This document shows positions 1-7,568 of a DNA stretch of 9,691 nt, piece after piece (position 1 is the first letter of the stretch; each line of letters begins with the position of its first letter). The notes beneath the pieces are model-generated. The model saw nothing but the letters and a program-made list of their open reading frames with translations. It was not told where the DNA came from and did not search any database. The DNA is from Planctomycetota bacterium (GTDB taxonomy: Bacteria > Planctomycetota > UBA11346): assembly GCA_024641365.1 (NCBI GenBank), contig JAHEDF010000120.1:1-9691 (forward strand). Direction: 5' to 3'. The translations under genes were made by a program, and so were the position numbers.

Positions 1-1819
1 CTTGATTCCAAATATCGTTTATACGTCCTTCAATATCCAACGTGTAAATTGCTAATGGCGAGGCATCAATCATTGCACGCAATGTTGCCAACGCTTGATG
101 TAATGATTCCTCTGCCATGCTGCGTTGGGTAATATCAATCATAACACCGTGAATGAATTGCCCGTCGCCGTTTTCGTCGCGAATTAATTTTGCTTCGTCG
201 CGCACCCACACGATGTTACCTTCCTGAGATAAAATGCGATATTCACTCGCCAGCGGCACGCCCTGTTCTCGACATCGATTAATATCTTCCTGCACCCGCA
301 TACGATCACCCGGATGAAGCCGATTAATAAAAAAGACAGGGTTTGATATCCAGCTCTCTGGATGAAATCCCGTTACGGTGGCAATTTGTGGACTTAAATA
401 TAAGCGACTGGCTACTTCATCGGCTGCGGCAATATACGTTACCACTGGGATTTGCTCAACCAAAGCGCGATAACGTGCTTCGGCGTTTAATAAATCCTGT
501 TCAACACGTTGTCGCTCACTTCGCGCTCGTAATGCTAATAGGCCATATGATACGTTTTGCGCTAATTCACTTAATAAATCAACTTCTTCGGCACTAAATG
601 CATCGCTTTCTATTGCGTAAATGGTCAACGCCCCAACAACACGATCACCCGATTTAATTGGTAAAGCTATACCTGATGCGTATCCACGTTTCGCCGCTTC
701 GATGCGCCAATCATGATAGCGGTCATCTTCCAAAATATCGCGCGCAATGGCTACGGAACCACTGCGAATAGCGGCACCCGTTGGACCCTGTTCTGCGCCG
801 GCGGCATCCCACGTTGGATGCATATCATCAAAATAGTGTTCGCCATATCCTGCTTGCGCCACTGGCTCGACTAACTTTTTGTCATCGTGTTGCGCGAGTC
901 CAATCCATGCTAATCGATATCCTAACGCCACTGATAAACGACAGACTTCGTGAAATAATTCTTTTTCACTTGTTGCCGTTTGAAGAACGCGTGATGTCTC
1001 ACTTAAAACATGCAACGCACGATTCATGCGTCGCATATCAGCTTGCAAACGCCGTTGATTACCGTCGCTATTTTCTTGCTGCGTAATGTCTTTAATGGTG
1101 ATCACGGTCATGTGACCACGGTCATCAACTGATCGCGTTATGGCAATCGTGCATTGAATAATACGTTCAATGCCGCCACGTGCGCGCACACGCACAATAC
1201 GTTCACCATTATGACTGTCATTTTTTAGCCATTGTCGCCACGGCGTCGGTGGCTCAATAATTGGCAATACATGGTCGATATGAATATCTTCACCCGGTTG
1301 GCGTAAACTACCACTTAATTGTTCAGCTGTCGCATTTATGAAAACAATATGATCTAATTCATTAATAGCGATTATGCCATCGCTCACTACATCTAATATT
1401 AATGATAAATTATCCTGTGATCGTTGTGCTTGCGATTCAATTTTATGACCGCGCAGAGCGATAGCGATAGCGGTTCCTAATTCTTCTTGTCGCAGTGGCT
1501 TAATTAAACAACCAAATGGCATTGAACTGCGAATACGTTCCATGGTCGCTTGGTCATTGCGCGCTGTTAAAAAAACTACTGGCGCCGCATGACCACTGTG
1601 CATTAGTGCAAATGTTGTTTCAACACCATCCATTTCCCCTTCTAACACTACATCCATTAAAATTAAATCTGGACGATGTTCAGCAACCGCTAGCAAGGCG
1701 GCTTCGCCACTGCGCACCGCCACGCATACTTGATAGCCCAACGCCTTGAGCTGGATATCAAGTAACATCGTTGTCGTTGCATCGTCTTCGACGATCATAA
1801 TTGCCGGCGGCGATCGCAT
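1..1819 (-). CDS. Multidomain signalling protein, REC-PAS-GAF-PAS-PAS, C-terminus beyond the window
   Basis: The frame is open from an ATG at 1819 to the left edge (606 residues), with an in-frame stop shortly upstream of the start. Residues 8-120 form a response-regulator receiver domain: acidic pair D12/D13, phospho-acceptor D56 in LILMD, T85 in FLTAR and K107 in IKP, so the phosphorylation site looks intact. A PAS domain follows (about 135-240), then a GAF domain (about 265-415; ends in ALPIKSGDRVVGALTIYA), then a second PAS with a clear PAC end (about 425-560; WVRDEAKL to GVMIDITQ). A third PAS begins near 575 (ASPLAIYTLD). Such chains usually end in a histidine kinase or a GGDEF/EAL module, but that part is missing, so the output is unknown. 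No signal peptide or membrane segment is visible, so it is probably cytoplasmic. An internal ATG at codon 8 is an alternative start; neither has a good Shine-Dalgarno. It lies 106 bases after the UbiA gene on the same strand. Confidence 0.88.
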   Translation of the reverse strand, partial: MRSPPAIMIVEDDATTTMLLDIQLKALGYQVCVAVRSGEAALLAVAEHRPDLILMDVVLEGEMDGVETTFALMHSGHAAPVVFLTARNDQATMERIRSSMPFGCLIKPLRQEELGTAIAIALRGHKIESQAQRSQDNLSLILDVVSDGIIAINELDHIVFINATAEQLSGSLRQPGEDIHIDHVLPIIEPPTPWRQWLKNDSHNGERIVRVRARGGIERIIQCTIAITRSVDDRGHMTVITIKDITQQENSDGNQRRLQADMRRMNRALHVLSETSRVLQTATSEKELFHEVCRLSVALGYRLAWIGLAQHDDKKLVEPVAQAGYGEHYFDDMHPTWDAAGAEQGPTGAAIRSGSVAIARDILEDDRYHDWRIEAAKRGYASGIALPIKSGDRVVGALTIYAIESDAFSAEEVDLLSELAQNVSYGLLALRARSERQRVEQDLLNAEARYRALVEQIPVVTYIAAADEVASRLYLSPQIATVTGFHPESWISNPVFFINRLHPGDRMRVQEDINRCREQGVPLASEYRILSQEGNIVWVRDEAKLIRDENGDGQFIHGVMIDITQRSMAEESLHQALATLRAMIDASPLAIYTLDIEGRINDIWNQ

Positions 1820-1925
1820 GGTTAGATGCAGAGTCCACGACGGCCAAACGGGTCAAGACTGAGTGATTACAACTGTGACTATTTTCGTTCACCTGCATCA
1901 AACTCAGCAACCAACGCGGGGAGTA

Positions 1926-2933
1926 TTAGTCCATACGCACAACTTTTCGTCCAAGTAAGAAAAACGGTATCAAGCATAAAATCGCTAAACCACCAATAGG
2001 ATGCGCAGATGTCGCAATCAACGCGTCAAATAATAAGATGCCGCCTAATGCTGCGCCTACCACTGGCCCAACTAATTCGCTGCGTCCCGAGCGCAACGCA
2101 CGCAACCACGGTTTGCCAACGCGAAATAACAACCACGCAAATATGCCTGCGCCTAAAACTGCAGACATCCCAATACCAATAACGTACAACGGACTATCGC
2201 CTGGACCAAGCGCACGAATCCAATGGGCATGAGCCAGTAACCAACCGCCCGCGAATATAGAACCGAATACAAATAAACCACCAATTAATAATTCAGCTCT
2301 CCGACCATGACGACTTTCTAATTCACTAATTAACGTCACGCCAAAAATATAGCAGCCTAATAATATCGGATAGGTTAATAAATGACCATGGTCCCCAGTC
2401 GTAAATCCGATTACAGCTAATTTCAAATAATCAGTCCCGAGTAATAATAGTGCGAATACTGCGTGCGTGAAACGTACTAACGCCATATTTAAGCTGGCAA
2501 TATATGGAATATCTTTCGTTACTAAATTATAGAGTAAAATTAAACTTAATACGACACCAGCAGCATAAAAAGCGTGCACATCCACTAACGCAGAAAATAA
2601 TAAAGCGCCAACTGCTAACAGCACGCCAACAAAAAATGCCGCGCCTAAACCAATGCGACCAGACGGTAATGGACGGCGCGGATGTAGTGTGCGATCACGA
2701 CCAACATCGGCGAGGTCATTCCACAACATGCCTGCTAAATAGAGGCAACAACTGGCATAGATTAACCATATAATATTTGTGATTTCAGTTTGAAAGAGTC
2801 GTTTAATGAGCCACTTGGGATCTAAACCGTCACTTGCGTAGACCGCCATAACCACGGCGGCGGTAATATTACTAAAGATTGTTACCAATCCGGTAGCGCG
2901 CGTTAATTTCAGCCAATCAAGCAGCATGCGCAC
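1926..2933 (-). CDS. UbiA-family integral membrane prenyltransferase, EboC-like
   Basis: This 335-residue protein has about nine hydrophobic segments, matching the UbiA fold. The first aspartate-rich motif is intact: N72, D73, D76 and D80, followed by RRPLPSGRI (86-94), the usual diphosphate/Mg-binding loop. The second motif, normally DxxxD in this family, is not recognisable; the equivalent place reads TLISELESRHG (200-210). Together with the SLNMALVR segment near 147-154, this resembles EboC-type UbiA proteins more than ubiquinone, menaquinone or heme O enzymes, a judgement made from memory of the family. The substrate cannot be assigned. The start is a GTG; an ATG two codons downstream (2927) is equally possible, and no Shine-Dalgarno decides between them. 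The gene follows ribD by 80 bases on the same strand, with no visible terminator between. None of the other ebo genes is in the window. Confidence 0.85.
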   Translation of the reverse strand: MRMLLDWLKLTRATGLVTIFSNITAAVVMAVYASDGLDPKWLIKRLFQTEITNIIWLIYASCCLYLAGMLWNDLADVGRDRTLHPRRPLPSGRIGLGAAFFVGVLLAVGALLFSALVDVHAFYAAGVVLSLILLYNLVTKDIPYIASLNMALVRFTHAVFALLLLGTDYLKLAVIGFTTGDHGHLLTYPILLGCYIFGVTLISELESRHGRRAELLIGGLFVFGSIFAGGWLLAHAHWIRALGPGDSPLYVIGIGMSAVLGAGIFAWLLFRVGKPWLRALRSGRSELVGPVVGAALGGILLFDALIATSAHPIGGLAILCLIPFFLLGRKVVRMD

Positions 2934-3013
2934 AGGGTGTACGGATATTTCTGGCTACTGAAAGACCCCGCCCAGCAGTTCGGTTTCTTGTCGTTTACCA
3001 GCCTTATGCGTGG

Positions 3014-4138
3014 TTAATCCTCTACCACGACCGGTTCTTCACCAACACCCAGCACAGGAGGACGCCGCAAACGCAGGCAGACGGTGCCGTCCAGCACCAG
3101 CGGAGTCACTTCATGCTCCCACGCCGTTGCTGCTGACATCATGTCCACTCCAGCGCCATGCGCCACGGACATGCCACCACCAAGTGTTTGCGTGCCCACA
3201 TACAATTCCAACCGATCATACAAACCAGCTCGTAAAAATGCGCCATGCATATGCGCGCCCCCTTCAATCAACACGTCATTAAATCCATAGTGACCGAGCG
3301 CCATAGCTACAACTAATGGATCATGCGCATTACTGACTGGCAATAATTCAAAACCAATTCCCTTCAGTTGCGCACATTTTTCTTCCGGTGCCTGCGGCCC
3401 ATGCACAATTACGACCGTCGCCTTGGGACGTGTTACTGCTAATAACGATTGTTCCGAAATTGCGGCTTGGGCAGATAAAATAACACGCACGGGTGTGCGT
3501 TCACCAACTGTCGCAGATAATAAACGTGGATTATCTGCCTGCGCCGTGCCTGCGCCTATCATTATCGCATCAAAAGCGCGACGACGACGACGACTAAATG
3601 CCAATGCCGCATCGCTAGAAATCCAACCACTATCACCTGTATGAGTTGCCAATTGTCCATCTAACGTCATCGCCCATTTACCAGTTAATCGAGGACGCCC
3701 TAAACTGACTCGCTGTAAAAATCCGCCATGTATTTGTGTCGCAGCAACACGACCGCACCCTTCTTCATAGGTAATGCCTGCCTGCGCAAAAAGAATTGCC
3801 GGATCATCTTGATTGGGATCGCTAATCGCTGCCACTACCCGAGCAACACCTGCTGCAATTAATGCGTCAGTACATGGCGGTTGGCGCCCGTGTTTGGTGC
3901 ATGGTGCTAAGGTAACATAAGCAGTCGCACCACGCAGATCATGACCCAATGCGCGACATTGACTAAGCGCATTTACCTCTGCATGTGCCTGTCCATAAAC
4001 TGCATGACGCCCTTCGCCAATCACCTGATTATTGGCAACTAATACGCAACCAACGCCTGGATTTGGCCAGGTGCGACCAAGGCTGAGCGTTGCTAAGCGA
4101 ATCGCTCGTCGCATCCAACGTTGGTCCTCTGCTAACAT
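3014..4138 (-). CDS. ribD: Bifunctional riboflavin biosynthesis protein RibD (deaminase/reductase)
   Basis: RibD deaminates the pyrimidine made from GTP and then reduces its ribosyl side chain, the second and third steps of riboflavin synthesis in the cytosol. The N-terminal deaminase domain (about 1-145) carries the zinc site: H52 and E54 in HAEV, C80 and C89 in PCTKHGRQPPC. The glutamate usual before PC is alanine here (LAPC). The C-terminal reductase domain (about 160-365) shows KWAMTLDGQLAT, SGWISS, a GAGTAQADNP loop and VLIEGGAHMHGAFL, all typical of the NADPH-binding RibD reductase. I chose the ATG at 4138 (374 residues) because MLAEDQRWMRRAIRLA matches the family N-terminus and GGA lies 8 bases upstream. 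The frame stays open to an ATG at 4192, which would add 18 residues with no family match. The gene is 105 bases downstream of nusB on the same strand. Confidence 0.95.
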   Translation of the reverse strand: MLAEDQRWMRRAIRLATLSLGRTWPNPGVGCVLVANNQVIGEGRHAVYGQAHAEVNALSQCRALGHDLRGATAYVTLAPCTKHGRQPPCTDALIAAGVARVVAAISDPNQDDPAILFAQAGITYEEGCGRVAATQIHGGFLQRVSLGRPRLTGKWAMTLDGQLATHTGDSGWISSDAALAFSRRRRRAFDAIMIGAGTAQADNPRLLSATVGERTPVRVILSAQAAISEQSLLAVTRPKATVVIVHGPQAPEEKCAQLKGIGFELLPVSNAHDPLVVAMALGHYGFNDVLIEGGAHMHGAFLRAGLYDRLELYVGTQTLGGGMSVAHGAGVDMMSAATAWEHEVTPLVLDGTVCLRLRRPPVLGVGEEPVVVED

Positions 4139-4243
4139 GACGCAATTCCATAATAAATATGCGCAAAAACCTGATCTATCGACCAACGCCATACGTTTGA
4201 CCGCTTTACCACGCTGGACCTAACGAACGGCCCGTACACGTGG

Positions 4244-4708
4244 CTACGCTTTCTTTTTATGATCGGTGCGGTGCTCTTTCGCTAATTTATCTAGTACAGC
4301 ATTTACCAGTTTGGATGTTTTACCATCGCTGCCAAAACGTTTCGCCAATTCAATATATTCATTAATTATGACCTTGGGTGGCGTTTCTTTACAATAAAGA
4401 ATTTCGTAACTACCCAAACGTAACACAGCTCGATCGGCAACGGCTAAACGATGAATGGTCCAATTATCTAATCGTTTATCGACCGCTGCATCTATGGCCG
4501 GGCGTTCCTTAATAAATCCACTCAAAAGTGATTTCGCAAACGCCACCATGTCATCACTTAAATCCTCGGTCGCATCGCTGGTTAGTAAATTACCATCGTC
4601 GACATAATTATTTTGCTCAAAACTATAGAGCAATTGCACCGCGGTTTCGCGACCACGGCTTCGTTCATCAGTTAATTTGGCAACAGCCTTTTTGGTCACG
4701 GCAGTCAC
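4244..4708 (-). CDS. nusB: Transcription antitermination factor NusB
   Basis: NusB is a small all-helical protein that binds boxA RNA with NusE (S10) and suppresses early termination, mainly in rRNA operons. The 154 residues match the family in length. Visible signatures are the N-terminal SRGRETAVQLLYSFEQ helix (18-33), a central segment of DNWTIHRLAVADRAVLRLGSYEIL type, and the C-terminal TPPKVIINEYIELAKRFGSD followed by KLVNAVLDKLA. The last residues are a basic KKKA tail. The start is GTG at 4708; AGGA ends 5 bases upstream of it, inside the last codons of ribH. The ribH stop and the nusB start are separated by only 2 bases, so the two are very probably translationally coupled. ribH-nusB pairing is common in bacteria; here ribD comes after it. 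Confidence 0.96.
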   Translation of the reverse strand: MTAVTKKAVAKLTDERSRGRETAVQLLYSFEQNNYVDDGNLLTSDATEDLSDDMVAFAKSLLSGFIKERPAIDAAVDKRLDNWTIHRLAVADRAVLRLGSYEILYCKETPPKVIINEYIELAKRFGSDGKTSKLVNAVLDKLAKEHRTDHKKKA

Positions 4709-4710
4709 AA

Positions 4711-5178
4711 TTATCCTAACTGGCCTAACACGTTCACCATTTCAATTGCTGACATCGCTGCATCGACGCCCTTATTGCCGGCTTTTAATCCTGAACGTGC
4801 AAGCGCTTGATCGGTGGTATCTGTTGTCAGCACACCAAAAGCACATGGCACTCCGCTGGAAGCCTGCACTGCAGCAATGCCTTTAGCACATTCACCAGCG
4901 ACATAATCAAAATGCGGGGTGTCACCTCGAATGACGCAACCCAACACAATAACCGCATCTACTTTTTTGCCTGTCGCTAATTTTGACACGACTAAAGGCA
5001 ATTCCCAAGCACCTGGGCAACGCACAATGGTTATATCTTTATCGGCTACCCCGTGACGTTGTAACGCGTCAACCGCACCCGCTACCAATTGCTCAACAAT
5101 CGCGCCATTAAAACGAGCGGCTGCAATGGCAAAGCGCTTGCCCGCTCCAGTCAGTTGTCCGTTTATTGAGGTCGGCAT
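4711..5178 (-). CDS. ribH: 6,7-dimethyl-8-ribityllumazine synthase (lumazine synthase)
   Basis: RibH condenses 5-amino-6-ribitylamino-uracil with 3,4-dihydroxy-2-butanone 4-phosphate to form lumazine, the penultimate step of riboflavin synthesis; the enzyme usually forms pentamers or 60-subunit capsids. The 155 residues are full length for the family. Key motifs are visible: ARFN (21-24) with the stacking F23, CPGAWELP (54-61), GCVIRGDTPHFDYV (80-93) with catalytic H89, and PCAFGVLTTDTTDQALARSG near 110-129. The ATG at 5178 has GGA 8 bases upstream and matches the family N-terminus. It is the first gene after the leuA spacer and probably heads a ribH-nusB-ribD unit. I see no FMN riboswitch in the 174 bases upstream. 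Confidence 0.97.
   Translation of the reverse strand: MPTSINGQLTGAGKRFAIAAARFNGAIVEQLVAGAVDALQRHGVADKDITIVRCPGAWELPLVVSKLATGKKVDAVIVLGCVIRGDTPHFDYVAGECAKGIAAVQASSGVPCAFGVLTTDTTDQALARSGLKAGNKGVDAAMSAIEMVNVLGQLG
4714..4717 (-). promoter_or_regulatory. Ribosome binding site of nusB
   Basis: Minus-strand AGGA lies 5 bases before GTG at 4708. It supports this GTG rather than the second GTG three codons in, and it sits inside the 3' end of ribH. Confidence 0.7.
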
Positions 5179-5224
5179 ATTAATGTTCCAGGTGGGTCGC
5201 GCAGCGTATGGATATTCCTAAGAG

Positions 5225-5245
5225 GACCAGAGGCAGCTCCTGGTC
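5225..5245. repeat. Short inverted repeat upstream of ribH
   Basis: GACCAG (5225-5230) and CTGGTC (5240-5245) are perfect complements. On the minus strand the stem extends to 8 bp with one bulged G and a CTGC loop. It lies between leuA and ribH. No U-run follows, so its role (leader hairpin or weak terminator) is undecided. Confidence 0.4.
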
Positions 5246-5311
5246 GCGCTACGTACCCCGTTAGAATCGTAATTTCGCAAGCAGCCTGTAGATTATCTCG
5301 TACGTATCACG

Positions 5312-5342
5312 GCATAGTACCCCAATTACTGGGGTACTGTGC
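5312..5342. terminator. Twelve-bp stem-loop just downstream of leuA
   Basis: The arms are 5312-5323 (gcatagtacccc) and 5331-5342 (ggggtactgtgc) around a 7-base loop; 11 of 12 pairs match, with 8 perfect pairs next to the loop. It begins about 10 bases after the leuA stop codon in the direction of transcription, where a terminator or mRNA 3'-end stabiliser would be expected. No T-run follows on the minus strand, so it is not a canonical intrinsic terminator. It separates leuA from ribH. Confidence 0.5.
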
Positions 5343-5352
5343 GTGAATCCGA

Positions 5353-6978
5353 TTACACGGTTGCTGTACGATAATCTAAGCGACCCGTTTGTACTGCGAC
5401 TCGATTGATGGCATCGAGATAAGCCTGGGCGCTCGCATGGACGATATCGGTTGAGAGGCCTTTGCCCCCAACAACCGTTCCCGGCCCTTCATCACCAACG
5501 GGTTTCACACGAACGCGAATAGATACTTCGCCTTGTGCATCGCCGCCTTTGGTCACGGAACGAAGACGATAATCCTCGACCGAACCCGTGAATCCACAAA
5601 TACGATTTACGGCTTGAATAGCAGCATCAACTGGACCATCGCCTGTCGCTGCGTCGATAACTAATTGGTCGGCTTTTTTCAAACGCACGGTTGCCGTTGC
5701 TATGGCACCACTGCCCGCGCCCTCGCCTGAGGCCGATGCGGTGTGCAAATAATCCAATACCCACGCATCAACCGTGCGACCACGCACGACTTCTTCGACC
5801 AGTGCAATTAAATCACCGTCATAAACTTCTTTTTTGCGATCCGCTAATATTTTAAAGGCATCAAATAATTTCCCCATGTCCGCTTCTTGGATAGTGAGGC
5901 CCAGTGTTTCTAAATGCTTACTCAAAGCAGCACGTCCTGAGTGTTTACCGAGCACCATATTGGTTTCCGGCACACCAACTGATTTCGGCGTCATAATTTC
6001 ATAGCATTCTGGATTTTTTAGCACGCCATGTTGGTGAATACCCGATTCATGGGCAAAGGCATTATCACCAACAATCGCTTTATTACGTTGTACCATCAAT
6101 CCCGTAATCGATTGCACCAATCGTGACGCACCGTACAAATGCGACGAATTAATATTGGTCGAAATACCGCCGAACATGTCTTTGCGCACGCGCATCGCCA
6201 TCACTACTTCTTCCAATGAACAATTACCAGCTCGTTCACCAATACCATTGATGGTGCATTCCACTTGGCGTGCACCGGCTCGAACAGCAGCTAAACTATT
6301 CGCCACCGCCAAGCCTAAATCATTATGGCAATGCACACTGATCACCGCTTTATCAATGTCTTTGACGTGTTTGCGTAAATACGTGATTAATTCTGCGTAA
6401 TCATTTGGATAGGCATAACCGACCGTATCTGGAATATTAACCGTACGGGCTCCCGCCTCGATGACGGCCTGGACAACCTCTGCCAAAAATTCTGGCTCGG
6501 TACGCGACGCATCCTCTGGGCTGAATTCAATATCATCAATTAAGGTTTTTGCATACGCCACGGATTCGCGTGCTTGTTTTACAATTTCATCTTTAGCTTT
6601 ATTTAATTTAAAGGTACGATGAATGGCACTGGTCGCCAAAAATACGTGAATGCGCGCACGCTTGCCAGCGGGTTTAACCGCTTCGCCTGCGCGGTCGATG
6701 TCGCCTTTCAGCGCACGAGCCAAGCCACAAATAATGGAGCGTTTCGATTGCGTCGCGATAGCCTTCACTGCTTCAAAGTCACCTGGTGAGGCAATCGGAA
6801 ATCCCGCTTCAATAACGTCGACACCCAACGTTTCCAAAGTGCGAGCGACTTCTAATTTTTCTGCGAGATTCATCGAAGCGCCAGGTGATTGCTCACCATC
6901 GCGCAATGTCGTGTCAAAAATGATGACGCGGTCAGTGCCGCTTGTCTGGTTCGTTGAATTAGATTGATCAGCATTCAT
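5353..6978 (-). CDS. leuA: 2-isopropylmalate synthase
   Basis: LeuA condenses acetyl-CoA with 2-oxoisovalerate, the committed step of leucine synthesis. The N-terminal TIM-barrel domain shows DTTLRDGEQSPGASM (22-36), EAGFPIASPGDF, HCHNDLGLA with metal-binding H216 and H218, and GERAGNCSLEE with N252. HESGIHQHG and GKHSGR mark the linker region. The last 150 or so residues form the LeuA dimerisation/regulatory domain (GDGPVDAA near 440, then GKGLSTDIVHASAQAYLDAIN near the end), so leucine feedback control is expected from the family. I chose ATG 6978 (541 residues) because AGGA lies 9 bases upstream. An in-frame ATG at 6996 would add 6 residues but has no Shine-Dalgarno. The 541 residues fit the family range. 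No other leucine genes are in the window. The gene diverges from comM and has an unusually structured upstream region. Confidence 0.97.
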   Translation of the reverse strand: MNADQSNSTNQTSGTDRVIIFDTTLRDGEQSPGASMNLAEKLEVARTLETLGVDVIEAGFPIASPGDFEAVKAIATQSKRSIICGLARALKGDIDRAGEAVKPAGKRARIHVFLATSAIHRTFKLNKAKDEIVKQARESVAYAKTLIDDIEFSPEDASRTEPEFLAEVVQAVIEAGARTVNIPDTVGYAYPNDYAELITYLRKHVKDIDKAVISVHCHNDLGLAVANSLAAVRAGARQVECTINGIGERAGNCSLEEVVMAMRVRKDMFGGISTNINSSHLYGASRLVQSITGLMVQRNKAIVGDNAFAHESGIHQHGVLKNPECYEIMTPKSVGVPETNMVLGKHSGRAALSKHLETLGLTIQEADMGKLFDAFKILADRKKEVYDGDLIALVEEVVRGRTVDAWVLDYLHTASASGEGAGSGAIATATVRLKKADQLVIDAATGDGPVDAAIQAVNRICGFTGSVEDYRLRSVTKGGDAQGEVSIRVRVKPVGDEGPGTVVGGKGLSTDIVHASAQAYLDAINRVAVQTGRLDYRTATV

Positions 6979-6987
6979 GGTTATAAA

Positions 6988-6991
6988 TCCT
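6988..6991 (-). promoter_or_regulatory. Ribosome binding site of leuA
   Basis: Minus-strand AGGA lies 9 bases before ATG 6978. It favours this start over the in-frame ATG at 6996, which it overlaps downstream. Confidence 0.6.
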
Positions 6992-7026
6992 GCCATTACG
7001 CGGGTAACGGCTTGAAAAGAAGCGCG

Positions 7027-7134
7027 TGCGAACTGGTCGCAGACTGTGATTTTTTAGGAGAAGACGCAATGGGCGGGAACACCACGTTCGCTCGCCCGCT
7101 TAACGGGGTTACACTCGTCTACGCGAGGAACCCC
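7027..7134. promoter_or_regulatory. Hairpin cluster upstream of leuA, possible structured leader
   Basis: Three inverted repeats lie in about 110 bases. The first pairs 7105-7110 (GGGGTT) with 7129-7134 (AACCCC) around an inner CTCG (7114-7117) and CGAG (7124-7127). The second pairs GGGCG (7071-7075) with CGCCC (7093-7097) around GAAC (7077-7080) and GTTC (7086-7089). The third pairs TGCGA (7027-7031) with TCGCA (7037-7041). On the minus strand these would form consecutive hairpins ahead of leuA, compatible with a leader RNA. They do not match a known riboswitch or a leucine-codon attenuator that I recognise. The strand is undetermined, and a transcription start was not found. Confidence 0.35.
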
Positions 7135-7245
7135 TGCGTAAGTCGCGCTAACAGCAATAATTGAGGCTGAAGACGCATGTTGGCTCGGACTATGGCAACT
7201 CATGGAAGATTGCAACCAACTACAGTCGTAAGGATACCACATTGG

Positions 7246-7500
7246 GTCCGGAAGTCCGGAAGTCCGGAAGTCCGGAAGTCTTGTGCGGTCATTGTTACAT
7301 TAAGTGGGGGATATTTTTCTTTCCAACTCCAAAAAGGTGTTCGCTGCGCTCACATCGCAATATTCTTTGCGCGTAGCGCCACCTTTTTGCAGCCGCACTT
7401 ATCACTTTCGCTATTAAATTAATTATCCAGTCACACAAGACTTCCGGACCTCCGGACCTCCGGACTCTTTATGGACTTCCGGACTTCCGGACCTCCGGAC
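7246..7500. repeat. Inverted-repeat element of TCCGGAAG iterations with a nested palindrome
   Basis: Four tandem copies of the 8-bp unit TCCGGAAG occupy 7247-7278. A complementary array lies at 7441-7467, and a further block in the same orientation as that array at 7474-7500, partly with the variant CTCCGGAC. The arms 7252-7285 and 7434-7467 are 34-base inverted repeats with 3 differences, and the 14 innermost bases are perfect. Inside are nested complements: TAAGTG (7301-7306) with CACTTA (7396-7401), and AAAAAGGTG (7331-7339) with CACCTTTTT (7380-7388), the latter extended imperfectly by GC-rich bases. The whole piece could fold into one long cruciform or RNA hairpin. It has no convincing gene. 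It resembles a MITE or REP-type dispersed element, but no target duplication was identified. Confidence 0.75.
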
Positions 7501-7568
7501 ATAAAATGAGACACCCGCCCTGCCCAACGCTTGCACTCGAAGAGCCATGTTGTTACCACTGGCCATCT

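Noticed and set aside
343..1749. Plus-strand ORFs opposite the sensor protein
   Set aside because: The minus-strand frame has clear REC, PAS and GAF domains throughout; the plus-strand frames are its shadows.
5179..5352. FMN riboswitch upstream of ribH
   Set aside because: No match to the conserved FMN aptamer segments was visible.
7040..7056. Plus-strand T-run after the TGCGA/TCGCA hairpin as a terminator
   Set aside because: The T-run is 8 bases from a 5-bp stem, and no plus-strand gene lies upstream.
7050..7100. T-box-like wording on the minus strand ahead of leuA (GTGGT, CCCGC, GCGTCTTC)
   Set aside because: The bulge is longer than the UGGNACC consensus, the flanking helix has a mismatch, and no specifier stem or competing terminator is apparent.
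7060..7180. Direct repeat GAAGACGCA at about 7060 and 7169, each followed by ATG
   Set aside because: It is only 9 bases, easily chance, and the sequences do not stay similar beyond it.
7177..7422. Plus-strand ORF of 81 codons across the TCCGGAAG element
   Set aside because: It has no Shine-Dalgarno, its translation is dominated by repeat units (SGSPEVRKS), and the region is explained by the inverted-repeat element.
7246..7500. CRISPR array
   Set aside because: The units are 8 bp and contiguous with no unique spacers.
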